DNA from: Streptosporangium sp040640155
GTDB lineage: Bacteria; Actinomycetota; Actinomycetes; Streptosporangiales; Streptosporangiaceae
DNA length: 64,000 bases
Assembly (NCBI RefSeq): GCF_040640155.1
Contig: NZ_JBFABE010000017.1
Coordinates: 1 to 64,000 of the forward strand
Reading direction: 5' to 3'
A model generated the notes under the pieces. It was not told the origin of the DNA. It was given only the letters and a program-made list of their open reading frames with translations, and ran no database searches. The position numbers and the translations under genes were made by a program. Each line of letters opens with the position of its first letter. Positions within the stretch are counted from its first letter, which is position 1. Shown here in pieces: positions 36,503-48,141 of this stretch.

Positions 36503-37137
36503 TGCTTCTGCTCCTCTAGGGATTCCATGTCGTCGGGCAGGAAGGGCGCCAGTTCGGGAAGCTCGTCGAGCTCCCGCAGGCCCATCCGCTCGAGAAAATA
36601 CGAACTCGTCCGGTAGAGCACGGCTTGGCTCTCCGGTTCGGTGCCGGCCTCCTCGACCAGCCCCCTGGTCACCAGCGTGCGCATGACGCCGTCGCTGTTG
36701 ACACCGCGGATGGCCGCCACCCGTGCCCGGCTCACCGGCTGCCGGTAGGCGACCACGGCCAGGGTCTCCAGCGCGGCCTGGGTCAGGCGCGTCTGCTGGC
36801 CGTCGCGGACGAACCGCTCGACGAGAGGCGCGCACTCGGCCCGCGTGTAGAACCGCCAGCCGCCCGCGACCTCTCTGAGGTCGAAACCCCGTCCGGCCCC
36901 GGTGTATTCCGCCGAGAGCTCCCGGATCACCTGGGAGACCTCCGCGACGGGCCGGTCCAGCACCTGGGCCAGGGTGATCTCGGCGACGGGCTCGTCCACC
37001 ACCAGCAGGATCGCCTCCAGCCCCGCGCGCAGGCCCGGCTCGGAGCCCGTGTCCGGGGCCGTACCCGTGGCAGGGTCGGTGTCCGGAGCAGGGCCCGTGT
37101 CCGGGGTGGGGCCCGGCCCGGGCGCCACGTCACTCAT
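36499..37137 (-). CDS. scpB: SMC-Scp complex subunit ScpB
   Basis: A 212-residue winged-helix kleisin-interacting protein of the chromosome condensin complex. The core covers about 35-195 and contains LEAILLVVDEPVAEITLAQ, ETLAVVAYRQPVSRARVAAI, RGVNSDGVMRTLVTRGLVEE and the terminal SSYFLERMGLRELDELP. The first 30 residues are Pro/Thr/Asp-rich repeats (GPTPDTGPAPDTDPATG). The start overlaps the scpA stop by 8 nt. Confidence 0.94.
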   Translation of the reverse strand: MSDVAPGPGPTPDTGPAPDTDPATGTAPDTGSEPGLRAGLEAILLVVDEPVAEITLAQVLDRPVAEVSQVIRELSAEYTGAGRGFDLREVAGGWRFYTRAECAPLVERFVRDGQQTRLTQAALETLAVVAYRQPVSRARVAAIRGVNSDGVMRTLVTRGLVEEAGTEPESQAVLYRTSSYFLERMGLRELDELPELAPFLPDDMESLEEQKQ

Positions 37138-37957
37138 CGGCTGGCTCTCTCTTCGCGGTGGTCTCGTCGTAGTCGTCGGCCACGGCGACGTCTCCGTCGT
37201 CGCTGCCGGTCCAGGTCACGTGCAGATCCCCGAGAGGCTCCACCTGCTCGAAGGAGACGGCCGACTCCCGGTAGAGCTCCAGGACGGCCAGGAAACGCGC
37301 CACGACCTCGAAAGTGCCGGTGCAGTCGGAGGTGAGGGCCCGGAAGGTCGCCCGCCGCACCCGCCGCAGCCGCTCGACCAGGATAGCCGCCTGCTCGCGG
37401 ACGTTGGCGAGCGGTTGGTAGATGTGGGCCACCGAGACCGACGGCGGGACCTTGGGGGCGAAGGCCCGCCGGGCGATCTCCGCGAGCCGGTCGGGGCCGA
37501 TGCCCAGCACCAGCGCGGGCAGCAGGCTCGCGAACCGCGCCTCCATCGGCACCGTCCGGGGAAAGCGCAGCGCCTCCTCGGCCATCCGGGCGGAGAAGAC
37601 CTTCACGACCTCCTTGTACGCCCGGTACTGCAGCAGGCGGGCGAAGAGCAGGTCCCGGGCCTCCAGCAGGGCCAGGTCCTCCTCGTCGTCGACCTCCCCG
37701 GCCGGCAGCAGCCGGGCGGCCTTGAGGTCGAGCAGGGTGGCCGCGACGAGCAGGAAGTGGCTCGTCTGGTCCAGGTCCCACTCCGGGCCCCTGGCGCGGA
37801 TGTAGGAGATGAACTCGTCGGTGACCTGGCTGAGCGAGACCTCGGTGATGTCCAGCTTGTGCTTGGAGATCAGGCCGAGCAGGAGGTCGAACGGGCCCTC
37901 GAAGACCTCCAGATGCACCTTGAAGGTGTCATCCTCGGCTCGCGGCTGCTCGGTCAT
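37130..37957 (-). CDS. scpA: Segregation and condensation protein ScpA
   Basis: A 275-residue kleisin that links ScpB to SMC. The N-terminal signature is FKVHLEVFEGPFDLLLGLIS, followed by DITEVSLSQVTDEFISYI and the ATLLDLKAARLLP helix. The C-terminal winged helix contains ALTSDCTGTFEVVARFLAVL. The ATG is at 37957. It is expressed with scpB (8-nt overlap) and separated from the ParA-like gene by a hairpin. Confidence 0.94.
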   Translation of the reverse strand: MTEQPRAEDDTFKVHLEVFEGPFDLLLGLISKHKLDITEVSLSQVTDEFISYIRARGPEWDLDQTSHFLLVAATLLDLKAARLLPAGEVDDEEDLALLEARDLLFARLLQYRAYKEVVKVFSARMAEEALRFPRTVPMEARFASLLPALVLGIGPDRLAEIARRAFAPKVPPSVSVAHIYQPLANVREQAAILVERLRRVRRATFRALTSDCTGTFEVVARFLAVLELYRESAVSFEQVEPLGDLHVTWTGSDDGDVAVADDYDETTAKREPADE

Positions 37958-37980
37958 CCCCCCAGTGTCCCGTACCCGAT

Positions 37981-38010
37981 GATCGTCCCGTGCCCGTGGG
38001 CGGGACGATC
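37981..38010 (-). terminator. Hairpin between the ParA-like gene and scpA
   Basis: GATCGTCCCG (37981-37990) and CGGGACGATC (38001-38010) form a perfect 10-bp stem with a 10-nt loop. It overlaps the last base pairs of the ParA-like stop codon and ends 24 nt before the scpA start; it is either a terminator or an attenuator. Confidence 0.55.
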
Positions 38011-38956
38011 ACTGCTCCATCGCGGCCCACCTGGCGAGGACCTCCCTGGCGAGCTCGCGGTAGGCGCTGGCGCCGAGCGAGGAGGAGTCGAAGCTGGTGA
38101 TGGGCTCACCGGCCACGGTCGCGTCCGGGAAGCGGACGGTCCGGTTGATCACCGTGTGGTAGACCTTGTCGTCGAACGCCTCCACGACCCGGGCCAGCAC
38201 CTCGCGGCCGTGCAGGGTGCGCGCGTCGTACATGGTGGCGAGCAGGCCCTCGATGACCAGCTCGTCGTTGATGCGCTCCTGGACCTTGATGATCGTGTCC
38301 ATCAGCAGCGCGACGCCGCGCAGCGCGAAGAACTCGCACTCCAGCGGCACCATGACGCCGTGCGCGCAGGCCAGCGCGTTGATCGTGAGCAGGCCCAGGG
38401 ACGGCTGGCAGTCGATCAGGCAGACGTCGTACTCGGGCAGCAGGGGTTTGATGACCCGGCCGAGCACCTGCTCGCGGGCGACCTCGGTGACGAGCTGGAC
38501 CTCGGCGGCCGACAGGTCGATGTTGCTGGGCAGCAGGTCCATGCGCTCGACGCCGGTCTCCAGCAGCACGTCCCTGGCGGTGATCTGCCGCTCCATCAGG
38601 AGGTTGTAGACCGTCAGGTCGAGCTGGAGGGGGTTGATGCCCAGGCCGACCGACAGGGCGCCCTGCGGGTCGAAGTCGACGAGCAGCACCTTCAGCCCGG
38701 CCTCCGCCAGCGCGGCTCCCAGGTTGATGGTGGTGGTCGTCTTGCCGACCCCGCCCTTCTGGTTGACCATGGCGACGACCCGCGCCGGCCCGTGCACCGT
38801 GCGCGGGGGCGGGTCGGGAAAGACCGGCCGGGGGCGCCCGGTCGGGCCGAGGACTCCCCCGCTGCGAGGGGTCCCGGCGGTCTTGGTGTCGCCCCAGGGA
38901 TTCTCGGGGTTTGCCGAAGTAGCACCCCGGATAGAACCGTCGGTGGTCACAGTCAC
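38009..38956 (-). CDS. ParA/Soj-family partitioning ATPase
   Basis: A 315-residue deviant Walker ATPase: KGGVGKTT (67-74, MVNQKGGVGKTT), Walker A' DFDPQGALSVGLG and Walker B DVCLIDCQPSLGLL. The first 58 residues are a Pro/Gly-rich extension. No ParB is adjacent, which fits the known second ParA-like gene that accompanies scpAB and xerD in actinobacteria rather than the origin-proximal parAB pair. It probably works with the condensin loading factors in chromosome segregation. Confidence 0.9.
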   Translation of the reverse strand: MTVTTDGSIRGATSANPENPWGDTKTAGTPRSGGVLGPTGRPRPVFPDPPPRTVHGPARVVAMVNQKGGVGKTTTTINLGAALAEAGLKVLLVDFDPQGALSVGLGINPLQLDLTVYNLLMERQITARDVLLETGVERMDLLPSNIDLSAAEVQLVTEVAREQVLGRVIKPLLPEYDVCLIDCQPSLGLLTINALACAHGVMVPLECEFFALRGVALLMDTIIKVQERINDELVIEGLLATMYDARTLHGREVLARVVEAFDDKVYHTVINRTVRFPDATVAGEPITSFDSSSLGASAYRELAREVLARWAAMEQ

Positions 38957-39056
38957 CAGTCGAACCTCCCTGACGGCCTCTAACCGGAACCGTCCGGACG
39001 GACACTATGGCGTCAACACGTATGCGGCAAGGCGGCACGCCCGGACATAAGCAAGG

Positions 39057-39983
39057 TCAATCCCGCGTGCGCGGATGAGCAGCGGCACAGACCTCTCGGA
39101 GTTCGTCGACCGTTACCTGGGTGTACACCTGGGTGGTGGTCACCGAGGCGTGGCCGAGTAGTTCCTGAACCACCCTAACGTCCGCGCCCCCGTCGAGGAG
39201 GTGCGTTGCGAACGAATGTCGCAACATATGTGGTGACACGCCGTCGAGCCCGCCCCGTTCGGCCGCGCCCTGCAGGACCTCCCAGGCGCCCTGGCGGGTC
39301 AGCCGGCCGCCGCGGGCGTTGAGGAACAGCCCCGGGCCACCGCGCCCCCGGGCGGCGATGCGGGGGCGGGCGCGGGCGAGGTAGGCGCGAAGGGCCTCCC
39401 CGGCGAAGCCTCCCAGCGGCACCAGGCGGGCGCGGCCGCCCTTGCCGCGCAGCCGCACCCGCTGGGCGCCGGCGCCCAGGTCGACGTCGTCCACGGTGAG
39501 CCCCACGGCCTCGGAGATGCGCGCGCCGGTGCCGTACAGCAGCTCCAGCAGGGCCCGGTTGCGCAAGGTCAGGGGGGCGCCGTCGGGACCGCAGGCGGCG
39601 ATCAGCCGCTCCACGTCGCGGACGCTGATCGCCCTGGGCAGTCGCCGCAGTTGGCGGGGCGGGCGTACCTGGCGGGCGGGGTCGTGGCGGCAGACGCCCT
39701 GGGTCAGCGCGAAGCGGTGCAGGCCCCGCACGGCGGAGACGGCCCGTGCCGCCGAGGCGGCGACGAGGGCCCGGTGTTCCTCGTCCCCCTCCCTGAGGGC
39801 CGCCACGAAGGCGGTGACGTCACCCTCGGCGACCTCGCCGAGGGTGACGCGCCCGAGGTTCCTCAGGTGTTCGAGGTAGCGCAGGAGGTCACGGCGGTAG
39901 GAGGCCAGGGTGTTGGCGGCCAGGCCCCGCTCCACCGCCAGGTGGTCGAGGTAGCTGGAGAGGACGGCCTCCGTCTCGCTCAG
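39057..39983 (-). CDS. xerD: Tyrosine recombinase XerD, apparent CTG start
   Basis: A 308-residue chromosome-dimer recombinase acting at dif with XerC. The catalytic set is visible as Arg in TGARISEAVGL, HMLRHSFATHLL (His-x-x-Arg), LGHASVTTT (His) and Tyr in QVYTQV. The first standard start codon (GTG at 39935) would remove the beginning of the N-terminal SAM-like domain. Sixteen codons upstream lies CTG at 39983, preceded by AGGAGG with a 5-nt spacer. It restores LSETEAVLSSYLDHLAVERG, matching the usual XerD N-terminus. No ATG, GTG or TTG exists in frame between this and the Nudix stop. The gene is coupled to the Nudix gene 13 nt upstream. Confidence 0.88.
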   Translation of the reverse strand: MSETEAVLSSYLDHLAVERGLAANTLASYRRDLLRYLEHLRNLGRVTLGEVAEGDVTAFVAALREGDEEHRALVAASAARAVSAVRGLHRFALTQGVCRHDPARQVRPPRQLRRLPRAISVRDVERLIAACGPDGAPLTLRNRALLELLYGTGARISEAVGLTVDDVDLGAGAQRVRLRGKGGRARLVPLGGFAGEALRAYLARARPRIAARGRGGPGLFLNARGGRLTRQGAWEVLQGAAERGGLDGVSPHMLRHSFATHLLDGGADVRVVQELLGHASVTTTQVYTQVTVDELREVCAAAHPRTRD

Positions 39984-39995
39984 GGTGTCCTCCTG

Positions 39996-40723
39996 TCATG
40001 CCTCCGGTGCGTCGGCGGGCCGCAGAGAGGCGAATCCATCCGCCGAAGCGGCGTATGCGGCGAGAATACCGGCCACGGCTTGGGAATTGTGGATCATTCC
40101 CGCCATGGCACGCCGAACCGCTTCGGACAGGGGGATCCAGACCAGCGGCATGTCGGCCTCCTCGTGCCGGCGGACGAAGTCCAGCTCCCCCTCGGGCAGC
40201 GGCGAGACGTCCCTGGCCAGGAAGATCCGGGTGCGCTCGTCCGCCATGCCCGGCGAGGTGAAGGCGTCGACGAGGACGTTCCAGGTCCGGGCCCGGTAGC
40301 CGGTCTCCTCGGCGAGCTCGCGGGCGGCCCCGACGTACAGGGGCTCCCCGTCCACGTCGCGCAGCCCGGCGGGCAGCTCCCACAGCAGCCGCCGCACGGG
40401 GTGGCGGTACTGGCGCAGCAGCAGGATCCGGCCCGCCTCGTCGAGGGCGACGACCGCCACCGAGCCGGGGTGGACGACGTAGTCGCGGTTGACGACCTCG
40501 CCGTCCGGCATCACCACCGCCTCGGTGACGCCGGTGATCACCCGGGCGCGGAAGCGCTCGGTGCGGGAGTCGACCTTCCACTCCTCGGGCACGTCCCGGA
40601 CCTCCAGGTCCGCGGGACCCCCGACGACCTCGGCGGTGCCGGCCTCCCCGGCGGGCGCGGCGGGCGCGGTGCCTCCGGCGGGCGCGGCGGGCGCGGCGGG
40701 CTCGGTGCCCTCTCCGGGGCCGC

Positions 40724-40727
<4 letters not shown>
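39996..40727 (-). CDS. Nudix hydrolase, ADP-ribose pyrophosphatase type
   Basis: A 243-residue hydrolase of nucleoside diphosphate sugars, probably ADP-ribose. The core begins DVPEEWKVDSRTERFRARVI, and the Nudix box region is LPAGLRDVDGEPLYVGAARE followed by LAEETGY with its metal-binding glutamates. EADMPLVWIPLSEAVRRAM follows. The first 45 residues are Ala/Pro/Gly low complexity (PAAPAAPAGGTAPAAPAGE). The GTG at 40727 overlaps the pyrG stop (GTGA). This pyrG-Nudix-xerD order is common in actinobacteria. Confidence 0.9.
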
Positions 40728-42394
<1,667 letters not shown>

Positions 42395-42536
42395 GAAGGC
42401 TCCCGTGGTCGTTACAGATCAGTCGGCGCACCCTTATGAATGGCCTACAGGTCCACGGGCTCTCAGAATAACAAACGGCGCAGGCGGACGGCCCGGACGA
42501 CCCCGACCCGCGTACCCGGCGGATCCGACCGAGCGG

Positions 42537-42550
42537 TAACTTGGTCCGTC
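42537..42550 (+). promoter_or_regulatory. Candidate -10 element for the acyltransferase
   Basis: TAACTT (42537-42542) lies 8 nt before the ATG at 42551 with no intervening Shine-Dalgarno, suggesting a leaderless or near-leaderless mRNA. It sits in the 156-bp divergent gap with pyrG. Confidence 0.3.
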
Positions 42551-43402
42551 ATGTCACTTCGTGATGTGGTACGGCGTGCCGCGGGCAGCCTCGTTCACCG
42601 GCTCTGGGCCGCCGTCCGCGAGGCCGGCACCGTCACCCCGGCCAGCCCCGGCGGTTACCGGTTCCGGCACCTGGGCGAGGGCGCGTGCCTGTCGTTCCCG
42701 GTGGGGGCGATCTTCGGTGAGGCCTGGATCGAGATCGGCGAGCACACCCTGATCGGTGAGCGGGTCTCCGTCTCCGCGGGCATGGGGCCGGGCGTGGACC
42801 TGGGCCCGGACTCGATCGTGCGGATCGGCCGGAGCTGCTCCATCGGCCGGGGCAGTCACATCGTGGGCCACCAGTCGATCGACATCGGCGACGACGTCTT
42901 CACCGGCCCGTACGTCTACATCACCGACCAGAACCACGTCTACGACGACCCCGAGGCGCCGATCGGCCGGCAGTGGCCGCGCAACACCCCGGTCTCCATC
43001 GGGCCGGGCTCGTGGCTGGGCACCGGTGCGATCATCCTGCCGGGAACCAGGATCGGCAGGCAGTGCGTGGTGGCGGGCGGGGCGGTGGTGCGCGGGGAGT
43101 TCCCCGACCACAGCGTGATCGCGGGCATCCCGGCCAGGGTGGTGCGCCACTACGTGCCAGGCCGGGGCTGGCTGCCGCCCCACCCGGCCGGCGCCGACGT
43201 CGTGAACGCGGCCGACGGGACGGACATCGTGAGCGCGGCGACCGCCCTGGAGGGCCTGGACGACGCGGAGGGCCTGGACGACGCGGGAGATCCGGGCGGC
43301 GCGAGGAACACGGGCGGCACGGGCAACACGGGCAACACGGGCGGGAGGGGCGCGGCACGGGGTCCGGTGACGGTACGGACACGCCCGTCGATACCGGAGT
43401 GA
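42551..43402 (+). CDS. Left-handed beta-helix (hexapeptide repeat) acyltransferase
   Basis: A 283-residue protein of the LbetaH acyltransferase superfamily. Hexapeptide turns run through residues about 50-205: IEIGEHTLIGERVSVS, VRIGRSCSIGRGSHIVG, IDIGDDVFTGPYVYITDQNH, then VSIGPGSWLGTGAIILPG and VIAGIPARVVRHY. The ITDQNHVYDDP loop carries the usual catalytic-type His. These enzymes transfer acetyl or other acyl groups to sugars or small molecules; the acceptor is not predictable. The last 70 residues are low complexity (NTGGTGNTGNTGGRG). It is a lone gene between pyrG and the DUF4126 gene. Confidence 0.82.
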   Translation: MSLRDVVRRAAGSLVHRLWAAVREAGTVTPASPGGYRFRHLGEGACLSFPVGAIFGEAWIEIGEHTLIGERVSVSAGMGPGVDLGPDSIVRIGRSCSIGRGSHIVGHQSIDIGDDVFTGPYVYITDQNHVYDDPEAPIGRQWPRNTPVSIGPGSWLGTGAIILPGTRIGRQCVVAGGAVVRGEFPDHSVIAGIPARVVRHYVPGRGWLPPHPAGADVVNAADGTDIVSAATALEGLDDAEGLDDAGDPGGARNTGGTGNTGNTGGRGAARGPVTVRTRPSIPE

Positions 43403-43481
43403 TACCCGCCGGGGCGGCCGGATCGGGATCGTTCGGCGGGCGGTGGCCGTTGAACCCGGCAGAGAACACTACGGAGGTGCG

Positions 43482-44075
43482 ATGCTCGCGGCACTGACAG
43501 GCCTCGGACTCTCCACCGCGGCCGGGCTCAACGCCTACATCCCGCTGCTGGTGGTCGGCCTGCTCGCCAACTTCACCGATCAGATCCGGCTGCCGCAGGA
43601 GTTCGCCTGGCTCACCAACGGCTGGGTGCTGGGGATCATCGCGGTGCTGCTCCTGGCGGAGTTCGTGCTCGACAAGGTCCCGGTGGTCGACAGCGTCAAC
43701 GACATGATCCAGACCGTCGTCCGCCCGGCCTCCGGCGGCGTGGTCTTCAGCGCCACCGAGGCCGCGACCCGGTTGGACGGCTCGACCTGGATGAGCCACA
43801 ACCCCTGGCTGAGCTGGCTGCTGGGCATCGGGATCGCGCTGGCCGTGCACACCATGAAGGCCGCCACCAGGCCTGTGGTGAACGCCGGCACGGCCGGGGT
43901 GGGCGCGCCCGTGGTCAGCACGGTCGAGGACGCCGGATCGCTGGGCATCAGCCTGGTCGCGATCTTCCTCCCGGTGCTGGTCGTCGTGGTGCTGGCGGTG
44001 CTCGGGGTGCTGGCCTGGCTGGCGACCCGGCGGTTGCGACGGCGGCGGCGCGCCGCCCAGCCGGTCCCGCGATGA
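43482..44075 (+). CDS. DUF4126-type integral membrane protein
   Basis: A 197-residue protein with about four membrane spans, starting MLAALTGLGLSTAAGLNAYI. It contains LAEFVLDKVPVVDSVNDMIQ, TVVRPASGGVVFSAT and AVHTMKAATRPVVNAGTAG, the pattern of the DUF4126 family. A basic tail (RRLRRRRRAAQ) is cytoplasmic. The ATG at 43482 has GGAGG upstream. The family has no established function. Confidence 0.8.
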   Translation: MLAALTGLGLSTAAGLNAYIPLLVVGLLANFTDQIRLPQEFAWLTNGWVLGIIAVLLLAEFVLDKVPVVDSVNDMIQTVVRPASGGVVFSATEAATRLDGSTWMSHNPWLSWLLGIGIALAVHTMKAATRPVVNAGTAGVGAPVVSTVEDAGSLGISLVAIFLPVLVVVVLAVLGVLAWLATRRLRRRRRAAQPVPR

Positions 44076-44150
44076 CGCCGCTCCGCCCGGGCCCTTCGAC
44101 GAGCCGCCCGGGCCGTCCCCTCCGACCGGCACCGGCCGGTCTGGCCGCAT

Positions 44151-44174
44151 CCGGCGCCCCCGCGGGGGCGCCGG
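44151..44174 (+). terminator. Palindromic hairpin after the DUF4126 gene
   Basis: CCGGCGCCCC (44151-44160), loop CGCG, and GGGGCGCCGG (44165-44174) form a perfect 10-bp stem. A TATGCT element just after it (44182-44187) may be the -10 of the next gene. Confidence 0.65.
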
Positions 44175-44217
44175 TGCGGGCTATGCTCGTGACATCCCGT
44201 CCAACCCCTGCCGGGAG

Positions 44218-44832
44218 GTGGCTCCGATCGGCGATTTCCTCATCGTCCTGCTGGTGATCCTGCTGTTCTTCCTTCTCCTGGGAGGAGTGGGGATCTACCT
44301 GCTGGTCAAGGTCGGCAAGAAGGCCACCAAGAAGGCCAGGAAGGTCGGCACCCGGGTCGCCTCGCAGGTGGCGGCCATGGGCACCGGTGACGCCGCCGAG
44401 ACCGAGCGGATGCGGCTCGACCTGAAGCGCGAGGTCTCACTGACCCGTCAGGCCGTGGAGCACGCGCTCCGTGGCGGCTGGGGCCTGGGCGACCTGCCCC
44501 ACCTGGTGGCCGAGATCACGGTGCACGCCGAGCAGCTGGACACCCAGCTCGCCCACTACGCCCGGGAACGCCGGGTGTCGCCCTACGTCGACCACACGGC
44601 CCTGAGCAGGCTGCGCGAGCACCACTCCAAGCTGACCACGTCCTGCGCGCGGATCAGGGCCGACCTGCGCAACGACCAGATGGAGCACTCGGCCGGGAGC
44701 ATCGAGCAGATCCAGGGGCGCACCGACCTGGAGATCGAGGCCCGCCGCCGCGCGCCCGACCCGCTGGACGAGATCGACGAGCTCTACAACCGCACGATGA
44801 TCAACCGCTCCCGCCACGACGACTCCCCCTGA
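44218..44832 (+). CDS. Small membrane-anchored helical protein of unknown function
   Basis: About 204 residues: one N-terminal membrane helix (FLIVLLVILLFFLLLGGVGI), a Lys-rich stop-transfer segment (KVGKKATKKARKVG), then a soluble alpha-helical domain with heptad-like spacing (DLKREVSLTRQAVEHALRGG and LRADLRNDQMEHSAGSIEQI). It is probably a peripheral cytoplasmic coiled coil. The start is unclear. The GTG at 44218 overlaps the only Shine-Dalgarno (GGGAGG, 44213-44218), whereas the codon at perfect spacing from it is ATC at 44227. I do not recognise a named family. Confidence 0.7.
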   Translation: MAPIGDFLIVLLVILLFFLLLGGVGIYLLVKVGKKATKKARKVGTRVASQVAAMGTGDAAETERMRLDLKREVSLTRQAVEHALRGGWGLGDLPHLVAEITVHAEQLDTQLAHYARERRVSPYVDHTALSRLREHHSKLTTSCARIRADLRNDQMEHSAGSIEQIQGRTDLEIEARRRAPDPLDEIDELYNRTMINRSRHDDSP

Positions 44833-44941
44833 CCCTCCCTCGCGGCCCAGCGGCTCCGAACGACCTGCGCGCCGAACACGGAGGGTGTCGCCATGACTCC
44901 TGCAGGTAATGTTCCGGGGTGTCGCCGAAGGAGGTTCTCTC

Positions 44942-45054
44942 ATGACAGCCGTTTTCCCCGAATGGTTCTATCCGGGGCCGACCGGCGGGTGGACCGCCGA
45001 ATCGGCTTCCCGGTCGACATCGACCTCGACCTGAGCGGGTTCATCGGTCCGTGA
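44942..45054 (+). pseudogene. Internally deleted Uma2-family (DUF820) remnant
   Basis: A strong ribosome site (AAGGAGG) precedes ATG 44942, which reads MTAVFPEWFYPGPTGGWTAE, the standard N-terminus of actinobacterial Uma2 proteins. The frame ends at TGA 45032-45034. In another frame the segment before TGA 45052-45054 reads RRIGFPVDIDLDLSGFIGP, resembling the Uma2 C-terminal strand. The whole catalytic middle (about 150 residues) is missing. This looks like a start and an end joined by a large deletion. Its 3' end overlaps the next gene on the other strand. Confidence 0.65.
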
Positions 45055-45610
45055 TCGCGAGGTCGTCGTAGAGGCCGGCGAGGTCGTCGTAGCCGGCTCC
45101 GGCGTTGATGCGGGCGCGCAGTGCCTGGGCCTGGGAGGTGGTGGGCAGGAAACCGTCCAGCAGGGCGGGCAGGCCGAGTCTCCAGCCGAGCAGGGTCCTC
45201 GGCGACTGCCGGTGCCCGGCGCGGATCACCGAGACACCGACCCTGATCGCGTGCTCGTTACCGGGCGGCACGTGGGGGCGGTCGATCTCGACGGCCGAGT
45301 AGCGGAAGCCGTCGGCGAGGTCGCACGGCGGGCAGCCTCGCGGCCCCCGGCCCAGCGGCCCCCCGCACCCGGGGCAGCCGATCCGGTCGAGAGCGGCGTC
45401 GACGACCCGCCAGCCGTGCCGGTCGGGCTCGTCCGCGATCATCTCGGCGATCACCGGCTCCTCCTCGGCGGACGGCCCGTCCGGGCCGAAGCGTTCCCGC
45501 AGGAACTCCCGCCAGCCGTCCTCGACGATCCGGTCGATCAGCGCCGCGCACCGGTCACAGCCGGGTGCCCCGCCGTACTCCCAGCAGCCGCACCCGGCGC
45601 ACCGTCGCAT
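45041..45610 (-). CDS. Hypothetical protein with two zinc-ribbon-like Cys pairs
   Basis: A 189-residue protein. The N-terminus MRRCAGCGCWEYGGAPGCDRC and the central segment IGCPGCGGPLGRGPRGCPPC each have paired CxxC-type motifs likely to bind zinc. Between them is an acidic helical stretch; the C-terminus is Leu/Ala-rich with no catalytic motif. I do not recognise the family. It lies 136 bp downstream of uvrB on the same strand and ends inside the Uma2 remnant. Codon use is like the neighbouring core genes, supporting a real gene. Confidence 0.65.
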   Translation of the reverse strand: MRRCAGCGCWEYGGAPGCDRCAALIDRIVEDGWREFLRERFGPDGPSAEEEPVIAEMIADEPDRHGWRVVDAALDRIGCPGCGGPLGRGPRGCPPCDLADGFRYSAVEIDRPHVPPGNEHAIRVGVSVIRAGHRQSPRTLLGWRLGLPALLDGFLPTTSQAQALRARINAGAGYDDLAGLYDDLAITDR

Positions 45611-45746
45611 CCCCCGACCGTATCCGGACTCGCCGGAGACCGGCGAACCGTTTTGCTGCCCCCGGTTTCCCGCCCGCCCGGTCTCCTCCCCCGGCCTCCT
45701 GCCGGCCCGGCCGAGGACCGCCCGGGACGCCGGGGGGTCCGGCCGG

Positions 45747-47867
<2,121 letters not shown>

Positions 47868-48033
47868 TGTAGGCGGAGCGACCGACAGTTCTCCCCCGGA
47901 CGGCCCCGTCCCCCTCCCCCGGGGCCGGTCCCTCGCGTCCGGGAGGCCGTCCCTCCCCCGCCCGGGGACGGGCGTCCCCCTTCCGGCGACGGCCTCCCGG
48001 GGACGCCGTACGCTCGGCGCGGGGCCACGTCAA

Positions 48034-48108
48034 CCGCTTGACAAGCGGATCGCAAGCGGCATCCCCTTTACTGTCCCGAGTGCGCACGATCACAAAGCGT
48101 GATATATC
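48034..48108 (+). promoter_or_regulatory. Dyads and A/T-rich element upstream of the SPFH operon
   Basis: CCGCTT-GAC-AAGCGG (48034-48048) is a perfect 6-bp dyad that contains a consensus TTGACA (48038-48043). ATCAC-AAAGC-GTGAT (48089-48103) is a second dyad, directly followed by TATATC (48103-48108), a possible -10 about 34 nt before the ATG. The TTGACA and TATATC are too far apart to be one promoter. The second dyad, overlapping the putative -10, would suit a repressor. Confidence 0.35.
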
Positions 48109-48141
48109 GGCTCTTCGAGCTATGAATAATCCGGAGGTGTG

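Noticed and set aside
44893..45054. 53-codon frame starting at ATG 44893 and ending with the Uma2-like tail
   Set aside because: It reads through the strong ribosome site and start of the Uma2 remnant in another frame and has no homology before its last 20 residues; an accident of the deletion.
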